Shown piece by piece: positions 15,056-26,719 of a DNA stretch of 64,000 nt. How positions within the stretch are numbered: position 1 is the first letter of the stretch; each line of letters opens with the position of its first letter. This stretch comes from Portunus trituberculatus (taxonomy: Eukaryota; Arthropoda; Malacostraca; Decapoda; Portunidae), in assembly GCF_017591435.1 (NCBI RefSeq), contig NC_059303.1, forward strand, positions 10,303,860 through 10,367,859. Reading direction: 5' to 3'. A program made the position numbers and the translations under genes. The notes beneath the pieces were generated by a model. It saw only the letters and a list, made by a program, of their open reading frames with translations. It was not told where the DNA came from and did no database searches.

Positions 15056-16078
15056 ATATGGATTAAAAACATATACGCTTGACTAGACTCAGCAGCATTT
15101 TTTTTCTTTGCGTCAGACTTTTTTTGTTGTTGGGCGGGAGAGAGGGTTATTTTTTCGGTGATTGATGTGTAATATATTCTAGGTTTTTCTTTACGGCAAC
15201 CCAAGCCTGTGACGTCTGTTTTTTATCTCTCCTCTGTAGGTAAAATCTTTTACTTATTTATATAAATTCAAATAATTCGCATAAAAGTTTACTCACAGCC
15301 ATTTATCTCTAAATGAACAAATTTTAAAGTGTGTTTCTTTCCACATGATATAGACAAAATGTACTTTGTATGGGAAGAACAGGTAAAAAAAAAAAATGTG
15401 AATAAACACTGGTTAAAACAACTTAACGTTGCTTTTCGTTCAAGACTCTCCCTCTGGACAACAAAATATACTTGTAATTCACTTCCACCCAGTGCAGCGT
15501 CATTTCCGAAGAACTCTCCACACTCCACCACACCGCGCCACAAGCCGACAGGCCGAACCCTATCACTAAGCCCTCTTGCATATCAAGTTCCTTTCTTTAC
15601 TTTTCACACAAGGGCCCTTCATCCTTTACTGAAACTGGAACAACAACCCCCATGCACCACCATTACTACCACCACCACCACCACCACCACTCCTGCCGTC
15701 ACGAAAAGGCAGCCACACATAAATACATATATTAAAACGCTTCTTTCTATTCCACCGCATGGAACACACGCTGGAAGGGAAGGAAAAAAGTCGAGGTATC
15801 TAGGTCCATATATCAGTCAGTGGTTGGAGTAGAGTGCCCCTCATTCTTATACCTTCCTTTACACTGCCTTTTCTGATGTCTGACTCATATTCTATTTCTT
15901 TTTCTTATCCTTTTTCTTTATTTTCGTTTTCCCACCTTTTATAATCTTTTAATATTCAGTTTCCATAAAGACAAATTCAACTATATACATGTAATTTATT
16001 TCTTATGCCAATAGATAATGTGTCCACTGTTGATAGATTCATTGCAATAAAAATGATAGTAGTAATATTAATGATAGC

Positions 16079-16080
<2 letters not shown>
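15053..16080. other. Unique stretch with short ACC repeat
   Basis: AT-rich with an A run near 15385 and a short (ACC)n at about 15660-15690. A 167-codon plus-strand frame (15329-15832) spans it, but its composition is low-complexity in parts and it lacks splice or start context. I do not call a gene. Confidence 0.45.

Positions 16081-16144
<64 letters not shown>
16081..16144. repeat. (TAA)n microsatellite
   Basis: Perfect TAA run of about 21 copies, with degenerate copies extending to about 16190. Confidence 0.97.
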
Positions 16145-16146
<2 letters not shown>

Positions 16147-16978
16147 TAATAATGAAAATAATAATATCAACAATAATAATAAATATAAAAAACTATATAT
16201 ACTAAAACAGGAAACGCCTCACACGAGTTGCCTTGTTCAGGAACCAACGCAAGAACCCTCTCAAGCGATCGTAAATTCTCTGAAACTTCTCTCTTCTTCC
16301 ACGCCCCTCCCTTTCCCCTTCCTCCTCCGCATCCTCCGTGTCTCCCTTACCCTCACCACCCTTGCCCGCCCTGCTATTCAAGTTCACGACCCCCAACCTT
16401 CGCCACAACCTCTCCTCCTTCCCCTCACTCCCTCTCGGGCTGTAGAAATTTATGAAGACCGTAATGGGACGATTAGCATAATTTCAATCACGTGAGAATT
16501 ACTTTTATGAATTAATGTGACGCAGATAAGACACTGCTTCTTAAATACAAGTCTTCCTCTCTTAACATTCAGCAAGCTCATCGAGACTGCTACTTTATGC
16601 GCATCAGCACACTGGACGCACGAGCGACACCACAGCGAGGCACGTAAAGAGTGAGATACGAGCAGTGAAAGTCAATTTGCCTGCAGGAGACACACCTACT
16701 GTGAAAACTTAATAGTGAGGACTCACTCGCTTCTGCCACTCCTCGGAGCCACTATTGCCTGATCCCTCACGTCAAATAAACCTCAGTGCCAATCCCACGC
16801 TAGGAACACTAAGCGACCATAAGAGATCTCCGCCAAGACACTCACACGCTTAAAGAAGAGATAAAAGACCATCGAAAAAGCTCAAGAAATCCGAAAAATC
16901 AACCCAAAGAAACAACAAGGGGACCGAAGAAATCTGAGAGGGCGGCGCTGGTCTTGGCTGCTCGCCGAAGTGACTGTT
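16145..16978. other. Unique stretch
   Basis: C/T-rich at 16270-16440, then mixed sequence rising in CpG content toward 16930. No gene signal. Confidence 0.45.
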
Positions 16979-17050
16979 ATTGGTGTCTTCAGAACGTAAC
17001 GGGCCGGCCCGGGCTATAAACTGGCGGGTTTATGGAGGCCCAGAAGCTCG
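16979..17050 (+). promoter_or_regulatory. Candidate TATA/CCAAT-type core promoter
   Basis: An inverse CCAAT (ATTGG, 16979-16983) precedes a GC palindrome (GGGCCGGCCC) and a consensus TATAAA at 17015-17020 flanked by GC-rich sequence. Transcription would start near 17045. It sits in a CpG-containing island of about 16900-17110 inside AT-richer DNA. No clear TCAGT initiator is at the expected position and no downstream gene is evident. Confidence 0.3.
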
Positions 17051-17164
17051 CCTGACCGCTTACCTTCGCCACTTTGTGAATGAGCGCGAAAGAAGGGGTA
17101 AGAAAAAAGTTGTAGCGTAAAGACTTCATTGAGGGTCTCATTGAGGCGTCGTTTACAGGTAGCG

Positions 17165-17287
17165 GTAGTAGTAGTAGTAGTAGCTATCTGATTTAGAGGT
17201 GTTTAAGGAGGAGGAGGAGGAGAAGGAGGAGGAGGAGGAGGAGGAGGAGGAGAAGAAAGAGGAGGAGAAGGAAGAGGAGGAGGAGGC
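17165..17287. repeat. (GTA)n and (GGA)n trinucleotide repeats
   Basis: A short GTA run (about 17165-17184) is followed by an imperfect GGA/GAA purine repeat (about 17207-17287). Confidence 0.9.
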
Positions 17288-17701
17288 GGTGTGGGTTTGT
17301 CGGTGTTAGAGGCTCGTCAAGTAGGTATATAACTTAAGCGAGTGGCTGATAGGGCTCGTGGTGGTGAGGGGGGAACTGAAGGGAAAGACGAGTAGCATTA
17401 TCACTCGAATATTTCAACTCGAAGAAAAAAAATATTTTGCACACGATTTTCTTCCGCGTTAAAGTTAGCAAAATGTAAATTTTCTTTTTATTATTATCAA
17501 TGTAGATGATGCATAGAATATTTGTGAATATACATTTTCACATTTTTTTTTTTTTATTCTTTTTTGCGTCAATGTCTAAACTCTATTCCATATTTCAACG
17601 CTTTATCACACATGTCAGTATGCACGATTCATGCAAAATAATAACACAAAAACTGCAAGCTAAAATAACAACACAAAATATTCTGATAAAGTAACTTTCG
17701 C

Positions 17702-17723
17702 AAAAAAAAAAAAAAAAAAAAAA
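17702..17723. repeat. Poly-A run
   Basis: About 22 consecutive A residues with no recognisable element upstream. Confidence 0.9.
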
Positions 17724-17827
17724 TCCGTCAACTAACTCGGAACAACAAAATAAACAAACTCTGTACAGTTCGCCCGGCACGCACACACCGCCGGGGAAAA
17801 ACAAATAAAAATATAAACTCACTTAAC

Positions 17828-17831
<4 letters not shown>

Positions 17832-17880
<49 letters not shown>
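17832..17880. repeat. (CT)n microsatellite
   Basis: Perfect CT run of about 24 copies. Confidence 0.98.
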
Positions 17881-17882
<2 letters not shown>

Positions 17883-17947
17883 CTTATTCATCTAATTTTC
17901 TAGCTATCTTTTTATCTCTCTATCCATTCATCTACTTATCTACAGAA

Positions 17948-17948
<1 letters not shown>

Positions 17949-18012
<64 letters not shown>

Positions 18013-18035
18013 TGAGTGAGTGAGTGAGTGAGTGA

Positions 18036-18129
<94 letters not shown>
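17949..18129. repeat. (TG)n-(TGAG)n-(TG)n compound microsatellite
   Basis: Two TG runs (about 30 and 45 copies) flank a block of about eight AGTG/TGAG tetranucleotides (18010-18041). The symmetric layout suggests point mutation followed by local expansion of the mutated unit. Confidence 0.97.
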
Positions 18130-18132
<3 letters not shown>

Positions 18133-19189
18133 AATGAACTCTTTCTAAGTTAACATGTCTGAGCATAGAAAACATAACCATCCATATACATCCGATTTTC
18201 ACAACCTCTCTCACCACTCCTTTCCTTATCCTCTTGAACTCTCTTCTGACCCCCCGCTCTTTCTTTTCTCCCTTTTATTTTTCTCTCTAACCCTTCCTCC
18301 TCCTCTTCCTCTTCCTGTCTCATGGCTCTCCCTCTTTCTCTTCTCCTGATACCGATACATAGAACATTACAAGTCTCCCTCAACAAGTTATCGCGGAGCT
18401 TCCTATCTCACACGTTGACACCCCATACTTGTCACGCTGATCTGCCTCTAATGAGTGTATCAGATAAGCTCCCGGCCGCCGCCCGCGTGTTCAGCCAGAC
18501 GTTTTCATGCGTCATAACAAACGTTTTGATGGGCGCCTCCGCTCGCCCGAGAATTGACGGCCAATATCTGTCTCTCCAAAATCTTTACTGCATCGTTGGG
18601 AAAAGTAGCTGCTTAAGGGGAGGGTTGCCTGGCCCTCTTGCCTTACGTCCTGTTTCATAATGCTTCGTTTTTTAACATGATGGTTCTGAGGAAGGTTTCT
18701 GTATTAAGGAATATTATAAATTTTCAATAATCCATTCATTAGACTTTTTTCACGCATATATGATGGTTGTACTAATATGGATATTGATTTAGAGATCATT
18801 TTCAAGAATTATTTACTATATGTTTATTTTTTTACCTACTTGGTTGAGCGAAACCAAGAGGTGTGTAGGAGGAGGTGTGAAGAGGTGAGTGCATGACAAG
18901 TCGTTAAGATAGTTGGGGCGAGCAGCGAGGATTCCTTTTCTTTTAAGGCTCAGTGATGTCCGTTCTCCTCTGTCCTCTTTCCTCTTGCCCTGACAACACC
19001 TCTCCTCACACCCAGTTTTCTTTATTTTTCTTTATCCAAATTTTTTTTTTTATTTTCATCATCGTTTTATTTTTTAACATCTTTAAAGACTAGTGGGGTA
19101 TTTTGTAATGGTATTTTTACGAAAATAAATATCACATATAGGTTCAGAAAAATGTATAATGCTAGTATATAAAACTACTTCAATCTTAC
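18130..19189. other. Unique AT-rich stretch
   Basis: C/T-rich at 18200-18330, then AT-rich. A donor-like AGAG|GTGAGT occurs on the plus strand at about 18881-18890 without an acceptor or frame. No gene. Confidence 0.45.
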
Positions 19190-19238
19190 CTTATCCTCTA
19201 ATAGTTTCATTTTGTATTACAGCAAATGGAGATCTTAC
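19190..19238 (-). other. Recursive-splicing-like cassette (ratchet acceptor plus 49-nt exon)
   Basis: Read on the minus strand, a strong polypyrimidine tract (19242-19265) ends in TTTTGCAG and is followed immediately by GTAAGA, so acceptor and donor are juxtaposed at 19238/19239. Forty-nine nt later a second donor, GATAAG|GTAAGA, defines a small exon. Its 5' and 3' donors both begin GTAAGAT. All three frames of the 49 nt contain stops, so it would not be coding. This is the known layout of recursive splice exons in long introns: the upstream donor is regenerated at the exon start, or the exon is included and brings a premature stop. The sequence match is direct; function is inference. Confidence 0.4.
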
Positions 19239-19756
19239 CTGCAAAATAAGACAAAGAAAAATTAGTACATGATTTTGAGAAAACAAAGCAAAACACATCA
19301 ACTACAATACATACTAAGTACGATACAATTCCCAAAATATTTTCTTGTATTCATTCACTATTGCTTCACTTATTCCTTATATTCCATAGCATAACGCATT
19401 AAAATCTACCATTTACACCAAAACAACTAAATCCATGTCTCCTCCAAGTCTGTGCGCCTCCCTCCCAATAACCTTGACCTTGCCACAACCCACACACATT
19501 TGATAGCCCATAAACCCCACCAGATCCTCCCGCGACCTCCCAGACACCCGACACCGCCTTGTATCACAGCGCCAATGAACGCTCTCCGGGCTGCTGAGGT
19601 CTCCATTACCTCCTTATTGGGATTCTGAGCCTTGAGTAACGAATGATAAAAAGACGTAGGAAAAAGGAAAAAAAGAGAGTTTGAGGCAAGGCGTGTGCGA
19701 GTTATGGAGTGCCGTACAAAATAGAGGAAGAGTCGGGATGTGGAAGCTCTGAGTGG

Positions 19757-19759
<3 letters not shown>
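19239..19759. other. Unique AT-rich spacer
   Basis: AT-rich to about 19430, then more mixed. Nothing gene-like seen. Confidence 0.45.

Positions 19760-19851
<92 letters not shown>
19760..19851. repeat. (AG)n microsatellite
   Basis: Perfect AG run of 46 copies. Confidence 0.98.
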
Positions 19852-19852
<1 letters not shown>

Positions 19853-19956
19853 GTTTGTGTGTATGGTATGAAAATGTGGTGTAGAAGAGTAACGGAGAAG
19901 AGAAGGTTTAAATAAAAGGATGTATCGAATAAGGAAGAATATTATTTCTCTTTCTT

Positions 19957-20071
<115 letters not shown>

Positions 20072-20128
20072 AGTCTGCAGTACTTAAGAGATTAAAATTA
20101 TCTTCCCCTGTATTGCTGTGTCACTGAG

Positions 20129-20131
<3 letters not shown>

Positions 20132-20200
<69 letters not shown>
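20132..20200. repeat. (GA)n microsatellite, right arm of inverted pair
   Basis: Perfect GA run of about 34 copies, 63 nt downstream of the TC array, followed by a short TG run. Confidence 0.98.
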
Positions 20201-20202
<2 letters not shown>

Positions 20203-20419
20203 TGTGTCAGGGGGGGAGCTGAGGGTGGCTTAAGAGGAGCGTTTAAAGCCTCGCCTGGACTACGTTGTCACATCTTGATTTACTGCCACAATTTTAACTC
20301 GATACCCGTCGTGGGATCAGCCAACTCGGGGTCTCATAATACCCACAAGTCCTGCATATGCCGCTAAGGGTCAGGCGCGAGGCTGAGCGGATGGGAAAAT
20401 GACTCTTAATAAAGTACCA

Positions 20420-20462
20420 TAATTACCAGTTGAGTAATTAATGATCTCGTTGCGTTTAATTA
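20420..20462. promoter_or_regulatory. Cluster of TAATTA homeodomain-type sites
   Basis: Three TAATTA cores occur within about 40 bp (near 20423, 20436 and 20456), beside a unique CpG-containing stretch (20220-20400). Homeodomain proteins bind TAATTA. The cluster could belong to a cis-regulatory element, but TAATTA is common in AT-rich DNA. Confidence 0.25.
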
Positions 20463-22049
20463 CTATTCTGCACCGGAAAGGAGAGTAAGAGAGGGCGTGG
20501 GGAGGACTGAGGAGGTGAGAGGGCGGGACGTGGAGGAAGTGAGGTGTACGTAAATTGGTGTTTACTGAATGAGTGATTGAATGAGGTTCCTGGTGCTGCG
20601 AGGAGAGATGGTGTTTGCAGCCTGAAAGAGACGAAGTGATGGAGGAGGAGGAGGTAAAGCATGAGGAAAGTATTGAGATGAATATGGAGTAACAGAGGAA
20701 GAGGTGATGCAACACATTATATTGATAACGAACATTGGAATAATATAATGTGTTTTTATGTGTGATGTTGGTGAATAATGACGTTGATTGAGTGAAGAAA
20801 TATACAGGAAGTTCTGAAAAGGAAAAAAAAATCTTTCTTTTTAAGATATATCAATATTATAAGTTCATTAAAAGAGCTTAATTTTGATACCGCCCTGACA
20901 TTTTCTTTCACGTTGAGATTTTTCTTAGTCTGTACCTTTGTTTCTTTTTTAATTTTTCACGTGGAGGTTAAAAGTTTAAGGTATAATGTTGACGAGATTA
21001 TATTCGCTTTTAATATTCTCTAATACTCCTCCTGCTTCCCATTTTCATACTTCCTCCTTTTTTGTTCTCCTTCGTTACTCAGTCCTCCATCACCACCACT
21101 CCCTCCTAACACTCGCTCTCCTGCTCACTTGTCACTTTAATTGCATCGTCACCTTGCGCGACATTTTTTGAACCAAAGTCACGTCTCGGAAATTAGACCA
21201 AAACTACGTCGCCGTATCGCTGAGAAGTCGCCAGATGGAATCACGGCGGCTTGGGTCTCTTGCACTCCTGGTCGATGAAGGGCCATTGAATACAAGACTC
21301 CACTAAATAACGAACGAAAATGGGTGCAACATAAGGACTGGGTATGTAAATGTTTTCCACCGTTATACATATTATAACTGTAACTTCTTCAAATTCATGG
21401 TATGCACTCAACACTCAACACTTAAAAAGCCTCTACACCACGCCTTCGTTTAACCCTTGCACAAGTGGCCCATCCCTCCCCTTATTAATTATGCGCGTCG
21501 ATATTCCGAGGGCGTGCTGATCTATGTTACCATATAAATTAATGGCCGTGTGCCCTATAGGCGAGGAGTGTCTTGCATTAATCTTCTTGTCGAGACTCAA
21601 AATGAAACCGAGCTTGAGGGGCAACTGGCAACGTGTAAAAAGCTTAAGCCGTGTAGATGAAGGAGAAACCAATACTCCTCTATTAATTCCCAAAGCATAA
21701 TCGAGTAGAACAAGAACTTTCCAATTGTAATACCTCCTTGTAAGATTTACTGACAGAAGGCACATGAAAAATAAAAATGTAAGTAAAGTATTGTGTGCCA
21801 GTATAGTGTCAGGAGCTAGAGTTTAATATTCTAACAATAAAGCTAAATTAAAAGATGCATTAAAGTTATATATACATAATGCATATACCTGCTGCATGAA
21901 GGATGAGTGAAGATAAAACTGAGGACTTTGGAAATTAAATGCACTGGTGTAGGAAGCTCCACACGCTACGATCTCCAAAGTACAGTACTTCTAAACGTCA
22001 GTGGAGAATAATGCCCGAACCTATTGAGCACTGCAATCTAAACCTTCAG
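20463..22049. other. Unique stretch
   Basis: Mixed sequence. A 110-codon minus-strand frame at 21433-21765 has ordinary amino-acid composition, but no splice or start context and no recognisable motif. No supported gene. Confidence 0.4.
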
Positions 22050-22247
22050 ATGGCGGCCGGGAGGGATGACCGGCCAGTACAGTCTTGCGTGGGACTGACA
22101 AACGGCCACCTCAAATCGCCTTCACCCACACATGGCCACGGTCATCTAGAACCCATAATGACACCGCCTCTGATAACCCCGAGAGAAGGGAACTGGCCCC
22201 CTCCCCGCCGCCCCCTTCCCATCACTCCCCTTCCCTGGCGGGTCTGA
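22050..22247 (+). CDS. Candidate open frame starting MAAGRDDRPVQS (unrecognised)
   Basis: An ATG at 22050 follows CTAAACCTTCAG, which resembles a branch point plus acceptor, and opens a 65-codon frame ending at TGA (22245-22247). It starts MAAGRDDRPVQSCVGLTNGH, continues with a His/Pro-rich part (PTHGHGHLEPIM) and ends in a proline-rich tail. The frame also extends upstream to an earlier ATG at 21939 (102 codons). The segment is CpG-rich (about 22030-22280) in an AT-richer setting, so an open frame by composition is likely. I do not recognise it and see no convincing donor. Confidence 0.2.
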   Translation: MAAGRDDRPVQSCVGLTNGHLKSPSPTHGHGHLEPIMTPPLITPREGNWPPPRRPLPITPLPWRV

Positions 22248-22299
22248 GAGGTCGTGACGGCGCACTAGACACTCAGCGGTGACAAAACGCAGCCCTTTA

Positions 22300-22920
22300 T
22301 CACACTCACACATAGAGGCCACCGACGTCTTCCTCGTCAGGAGTGTTGTGGAGAGGGTCGCCGGGAGGTTGAAGGGCGAGAGGAGAGGCAAGCAGATAAT
22401 GTGAGAAGAAAGAGAGAACAAAGCGGAAAGAGGGGAGAACGGTGAGGGTAGAAGAGAGAGAGCAGAGATGATAAGAACGAGGCAAACTTAAATGAGAAGA
22501 ACGAAGAAATATATATGTAAAAGAGAAGAGAGAAGAAGTAAAGTCGAAGAAAACAAAGTCAGAAAGAAGAACAAAATGCAAAAAAATGTACAGAAAAACA
22601 ATAGATAGAAACATTCCCAGAGAACAAATAAAATTTCTATTACCAATGGTGTTGATTAAATAGAGGACGTTCAATAATCTGGGAATGCGATGGAGGAGGA
22701 AGAAGGGGAAGACGAAATAGCGAAAAGGGGAAAGGAAGAGTGATGAAGTGGAAAGCTAAGGAGCTGATCGGAGTGTAAAGAAGGAACGGTTCTAATGGAC
22801 TAATGGGACAAGAAAGAGAAAATCCCAAGTCAGAATGGGAATGATGGTGCAGAAGGAGGGATAAGCAATAAAGATAATGGAGATAGGGACTGATGGAGGG
22901 AGGAACGCGGTGGCTTGATT
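22300..22920. other. Purine-rich stretch
   Basis: The plus strand is dominated by A and G, with few long pyrimidine runs. Opposite-strand frames are Phe/Ser/Leu low complexity. No gene. Confidence 0.6.
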
Positions 22921-22942
22921 AATGTCATCTGCCTCCGTTACA

Positions 22943-23216
<274 letters not shown>

Positions 23217-23273
23217 CCAAAGCAAAAATATATCCAAAAAATGTGTTCTTATTATTGTAGTTTTGTTGCTCAC

Positions 23274-23304
23274 CTGACCGATATTACAGATTTCCCTCGA
23301 GCTC
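23274..23304 (-). CDS. Candidate 31-nt microexon (unrecognised)
   Basis: On the minus strand TTTCCCATTCCTTGTAG, a good acceptor, precedes 31 nt that end in GGTCAG and the consensus donor GTGAGC. Two of three frames are open across it, for example SSREICNIGQ. Microexons of about this size exist in arthropod neural genes, but so short a frame carries little information and the call rests on the paired splice signals alone. Confidence 0.2.
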
Positions 23305-23538
23305 CTACAAGGAATGGGAAAGATTTCTCCCAGTCACGAATTTAAGTAATCAGACACCAGCTCACACCCTCCACTAACCTTTCACATTCAAGAACTCTTT
23401 TTACACACTTATTTTTTTCATCCGCAGTTTATCCGCATTACAATAACTCTTAGATAAGCTGCACTTGGTTTAGTTATTTATGTTTGCGTGTACTTTTCAT
23501 TGCGCTTTGTTCCCTTTAAAGCCACATTTCTTTCACAG
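23305..23538. other. Unique spacer with two strong plus-strand acceptor matches
   Basis: TTTTTTTCATCCGCAG ends at about 23427, but the sequence after it has early stops in all frames. A second acceptor, TTTCTTTCACAG, ends at 23538 and leads into the next entry. Confidence 0.4.
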
Positions 23539-23613
23539 AGAGTGCTACTTCAACTTACTCCATGTTTGAATGAGGATAGAGAGTCACAAGATGAGGAAAG
23601 AAACTTAACAGCA
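23539..23613 (+). CDS. Candidate 75-nt exon, 25 codons (unrecognised)
   Basis: A strong acceptor (CACATTTCTTTCACAG) precedes exactly 25 open codons, phase 0, reading RVLLQLTPCLNEDRESQDEE then RNLTA. A donor-like GTAAGA follows, though the base before it is A rather than the preferred G. Without splicing the frame stops four codons later. The composition is protein-like but I recognise no family. Chance is a realistic alternative. Confidence 0.22.
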
Positions 23614-23920
23614 GTAAGAGAAGAATGACTACTAATGTTCAAGGGAAGTGTGGTCATGAAGGCAATAGCTGGGGGTCAGAGATTTAAGGAGTAGGAATGT
23701 CAAATAAGAGCTTGGTATTTCTAAAGACAAGGAGGTATTTGGAGCCGGAGAGAGAAAAAACATATTTGAGAATAGTATGAGAAAGTCTATGAATCAAGAA
23801 TGGATTGAGGAAGATGGATGAGCCAGAGCCAAGAATCAGTATACGAGTGCGTGTGGATCAGGAAGAAAAATAAGGGAGGCAAAAAGGGAAGAGGGAGCAG
23901 AGGTCAGTAAGAGAGATAAT

Positions 23921-24120
<200 letters not shown>

Positions 24121-24243
24121 CTTTATTGAGAGTCGGCGGTCCACCCAGATAAAGACCTCAGAGAGAGCTGACAAGTTCAAATGAGGCTCCTCCGTCAGAG
24201 TCACGGGGTCGCGGCGGGGACTCGACCCCCTTAATAAAAACAG

Positions 24244-24244
<1 letters not shown>

Positions 24245-24311
<67 letters not shown>
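24245..24311. repeat. (CA)n microsatellite
   Basis: Perfect CA run of about 33 copies. Confidence 0.98.
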
Positions 24312-24313
<2 letters not shown>

Positions 24314-24615
24314 TATTATCTCTTCGTACTGTAATTCTTTTTGTTATATTTCTGTTCCTTCTCCCTTTTTTGCTTCCTCCTTTGTCTTTCGACTCGACCA
24401 CGTCCACCTAGAAACTGGAAAATTCGGGGTCTTTTGTCAGGTGTGGTGGCAGGTGTGTGTTTTAATCTAATTTATTGGTGCAAGAGTGAGAGCTAACGGG
24501 CCTTGGGAATGCTGGGTTGTCTCGGAGTTATTTTTAAGGCTACGTTGTTCTGTCTTGTATTTTTTTTCTTTTTTTTGTATTTTTTCATCTACGAACTATC
24601 CTGAGAAGTGCCATG

Positions 24616-24616
<1 letters not shown>

Positions 24617-24673
<57 letters not shown>
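24617..24673. repeat. (TG)n microsatellite
   Basis: Perfect TG run of about 28 copies. Confidence 0.98.
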
Positions 24674-24675
<2 letters not shown>

Positions 24676-25140
24676 ACGTGTTACCATGCGTGTGACTTCA
24701 GAATTAACAGTGGTAGGGAACTTTATACATTCATCAGCGTAGTTAACTCACATTATTTGCTGTTTCTAAGGTAAAAGATTAGGAAAAAAAATATATAGCT
24801 ATTTTCATTAGAGGATCAGGACATGACGTGCGCCTAAAACAAGCACGCTGTCAGGTTACGCAAATAACATTCACTATAATAGGATGCGGGGTAGTGTCAA
24901 ATCCATCACACCTCAGAACAAAGAAAATACAGGTAACAGTTGCATTACATAAAACACACATTATTTTACATACATTGCGCTACACACATAAATAATCCTA
25001 ATATCATATAAACAACTACACATGATGAAAAGAGAGACTCACACTGGTATCACTTCACAAACAGAAGAATGTATGTATCCAGGAACGTTCACTGGCAACT
25101 CTAAACCAAGCTTCGCCTCGCCTTTCTCTCTTCTCTTCCA
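24674..25140. other. Unique AT-rich spacer
   Basis: AT-rich; its last 30 nt form the polypyrimidine tract of the next entry. Confidence 0.45.
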
Positions 25141-25246
25141 GTCGGCATCATCTTTACACCCAAATGAACCTGACACCAGCGTAAAACCATCTGGAGACGT
25201 AGTGGGTGGGACCTTATTGCTACTTCTACCAGTGGGTGAAGTGTAG
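25141..25246 (+). CDS. Candidate terminal exon, 34 codons plus stop (unrecognised)
   Basis: One of the strongest acceptors in the window (CCTTTCTCTCTTCTCTTCCAG) ends at 25140. In phase 0 the next 34 codons are open to TAG at 25244-25246: SASSLHPNEPDTSVKPSGDV then VGGTLLLLPVGEV. An AATAAA lies at 25270-25275, about 25 nt after the stop. The frame is also open upstream of the acceptor. Two overlapping minus-strand frames of over 100 codons span 25039-25442, so this block is generally poor in stops. Not recognised. Confidence 0.25.
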
Positions 25247-25875
<629 letters not shown>

Positions 25876-25919
25876 CTGAGTAATTTTTAAAAGATAAATT
25901 TATTTATGAACAATAATAT

Positions 25920-25939
25920 AAAAAAAAAATTTTTTTTTT
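25920..25939. repeat. A10T10 palindrome
   Basis: Ten A followed directly by ten T, a perfect self-complementary rigid tract. Confidence 0.9.
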
Positions 25940-26116
25940 AATTATTAGAATGAAGATTAAACATTTCATTTGTATAATTTTGTAACACAAGTATAAGCGT
26001 ATTTAAGATATATAGTTTCTTTTAGTGCACTTGTGTTCAAATAATAATGAAAAGCCCACCGCCTGTAAAGCTGAAAGGATATCAAATGAGTACTGGAGGG
26101 GACCAGGATATACCTT

Positions 26117-26118
<2 letters not shown>

Positions 26119-26187
<69 letters not shown>
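26119..26187. repeat. (CT)n microsatellite
   Basis: Perfect CT run of about 34 copies. Confidence 0.98.
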
Positions 26188-26191
<4 letters not shown>

Positions 26192-26452
26192 TCTATTCCC
26201 TTTCTCTTTTTTTTCAATTTGCATACTGGAATACTTGTACAAATGCCAACTCTCTTCACTGTTGACTTCGTGTTCCTTCCTTATTTTCTTTTCTCCTTTG
26301 TCTTTACCTTCAATTATCTGGCACTATTTTCTTCTCGTTCATATTCCTCTGACTCGGTTGTTCTTCCCCGTTCCCTCTCCCTATCGAGCAGCAATAAACG
26401 ATAAAGAGAATGAAATACAAACTAACGTGGATGGTGTGATTTTTTTTTTCAG

Positions 26453-26612
26453 TATAATTAAATGGAGCAATCAGTGCCCTCGTTCGCCCCGCCAAACAAT
26501 TAGCTTGATAAATTGTTACTCCCGACTTTTGGGTGCCGCTGGATTGTTTCTTTCCGTCCTAATAGATGGCGTCATTAAAGTCTATTTCCTTGCATTCTTT
26601 TCTTCTTTTTAA
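26453..26612 (+). CDS. Candidate terminal exon, hydrophobic C-terminus (unrecognised)
   Basis: A near-ideal 3' splice site precedes it: a CTAAC branch-point match about 27 nt upstream, ten T residues, and CAG at 26450-26452. After one nucleotide the frame is open for 52 codons to TAA at 26610-26612. It starts IIKWSNQCPRSPRQ and continues with a hydrophobic stretch (RLLGAAGLFLSVLIDGVIKV, then YFLAFFSSF) that could span a membrane. The same frame is open upstream through a CT array, which lowers its weight. A long GT run follows at 26638, and such runs can act as downstream polyadenylation elements, but no AATAAA is present. Not recognised. Confidence 0.25.
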
Positions 26613-26633
26613 AGCGAAAACTATGGTGCTTTA

Positions 26634-26637
<4 letters not shown>

Positions 26638-26717
<80 letters not shown>
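26638..26717. repeat. (GT)n microsatellite
   Basis: Perfect GT run of about 40 copies. Confidence 0.98.

Positions 26718-26719
<2 letters not shown>

Noticed and set aside
21433..21765. 110-codon minus-strand frame with ordinary composition
   Set aside because: No splice, start-context or family evidence.
24215..24232. Second B-box-like string on the minus strand (GGGTCGAGTCC) with a small hairpin
   Set aside because: No A box at a suitable distance; upstream is only the CA/GT array.
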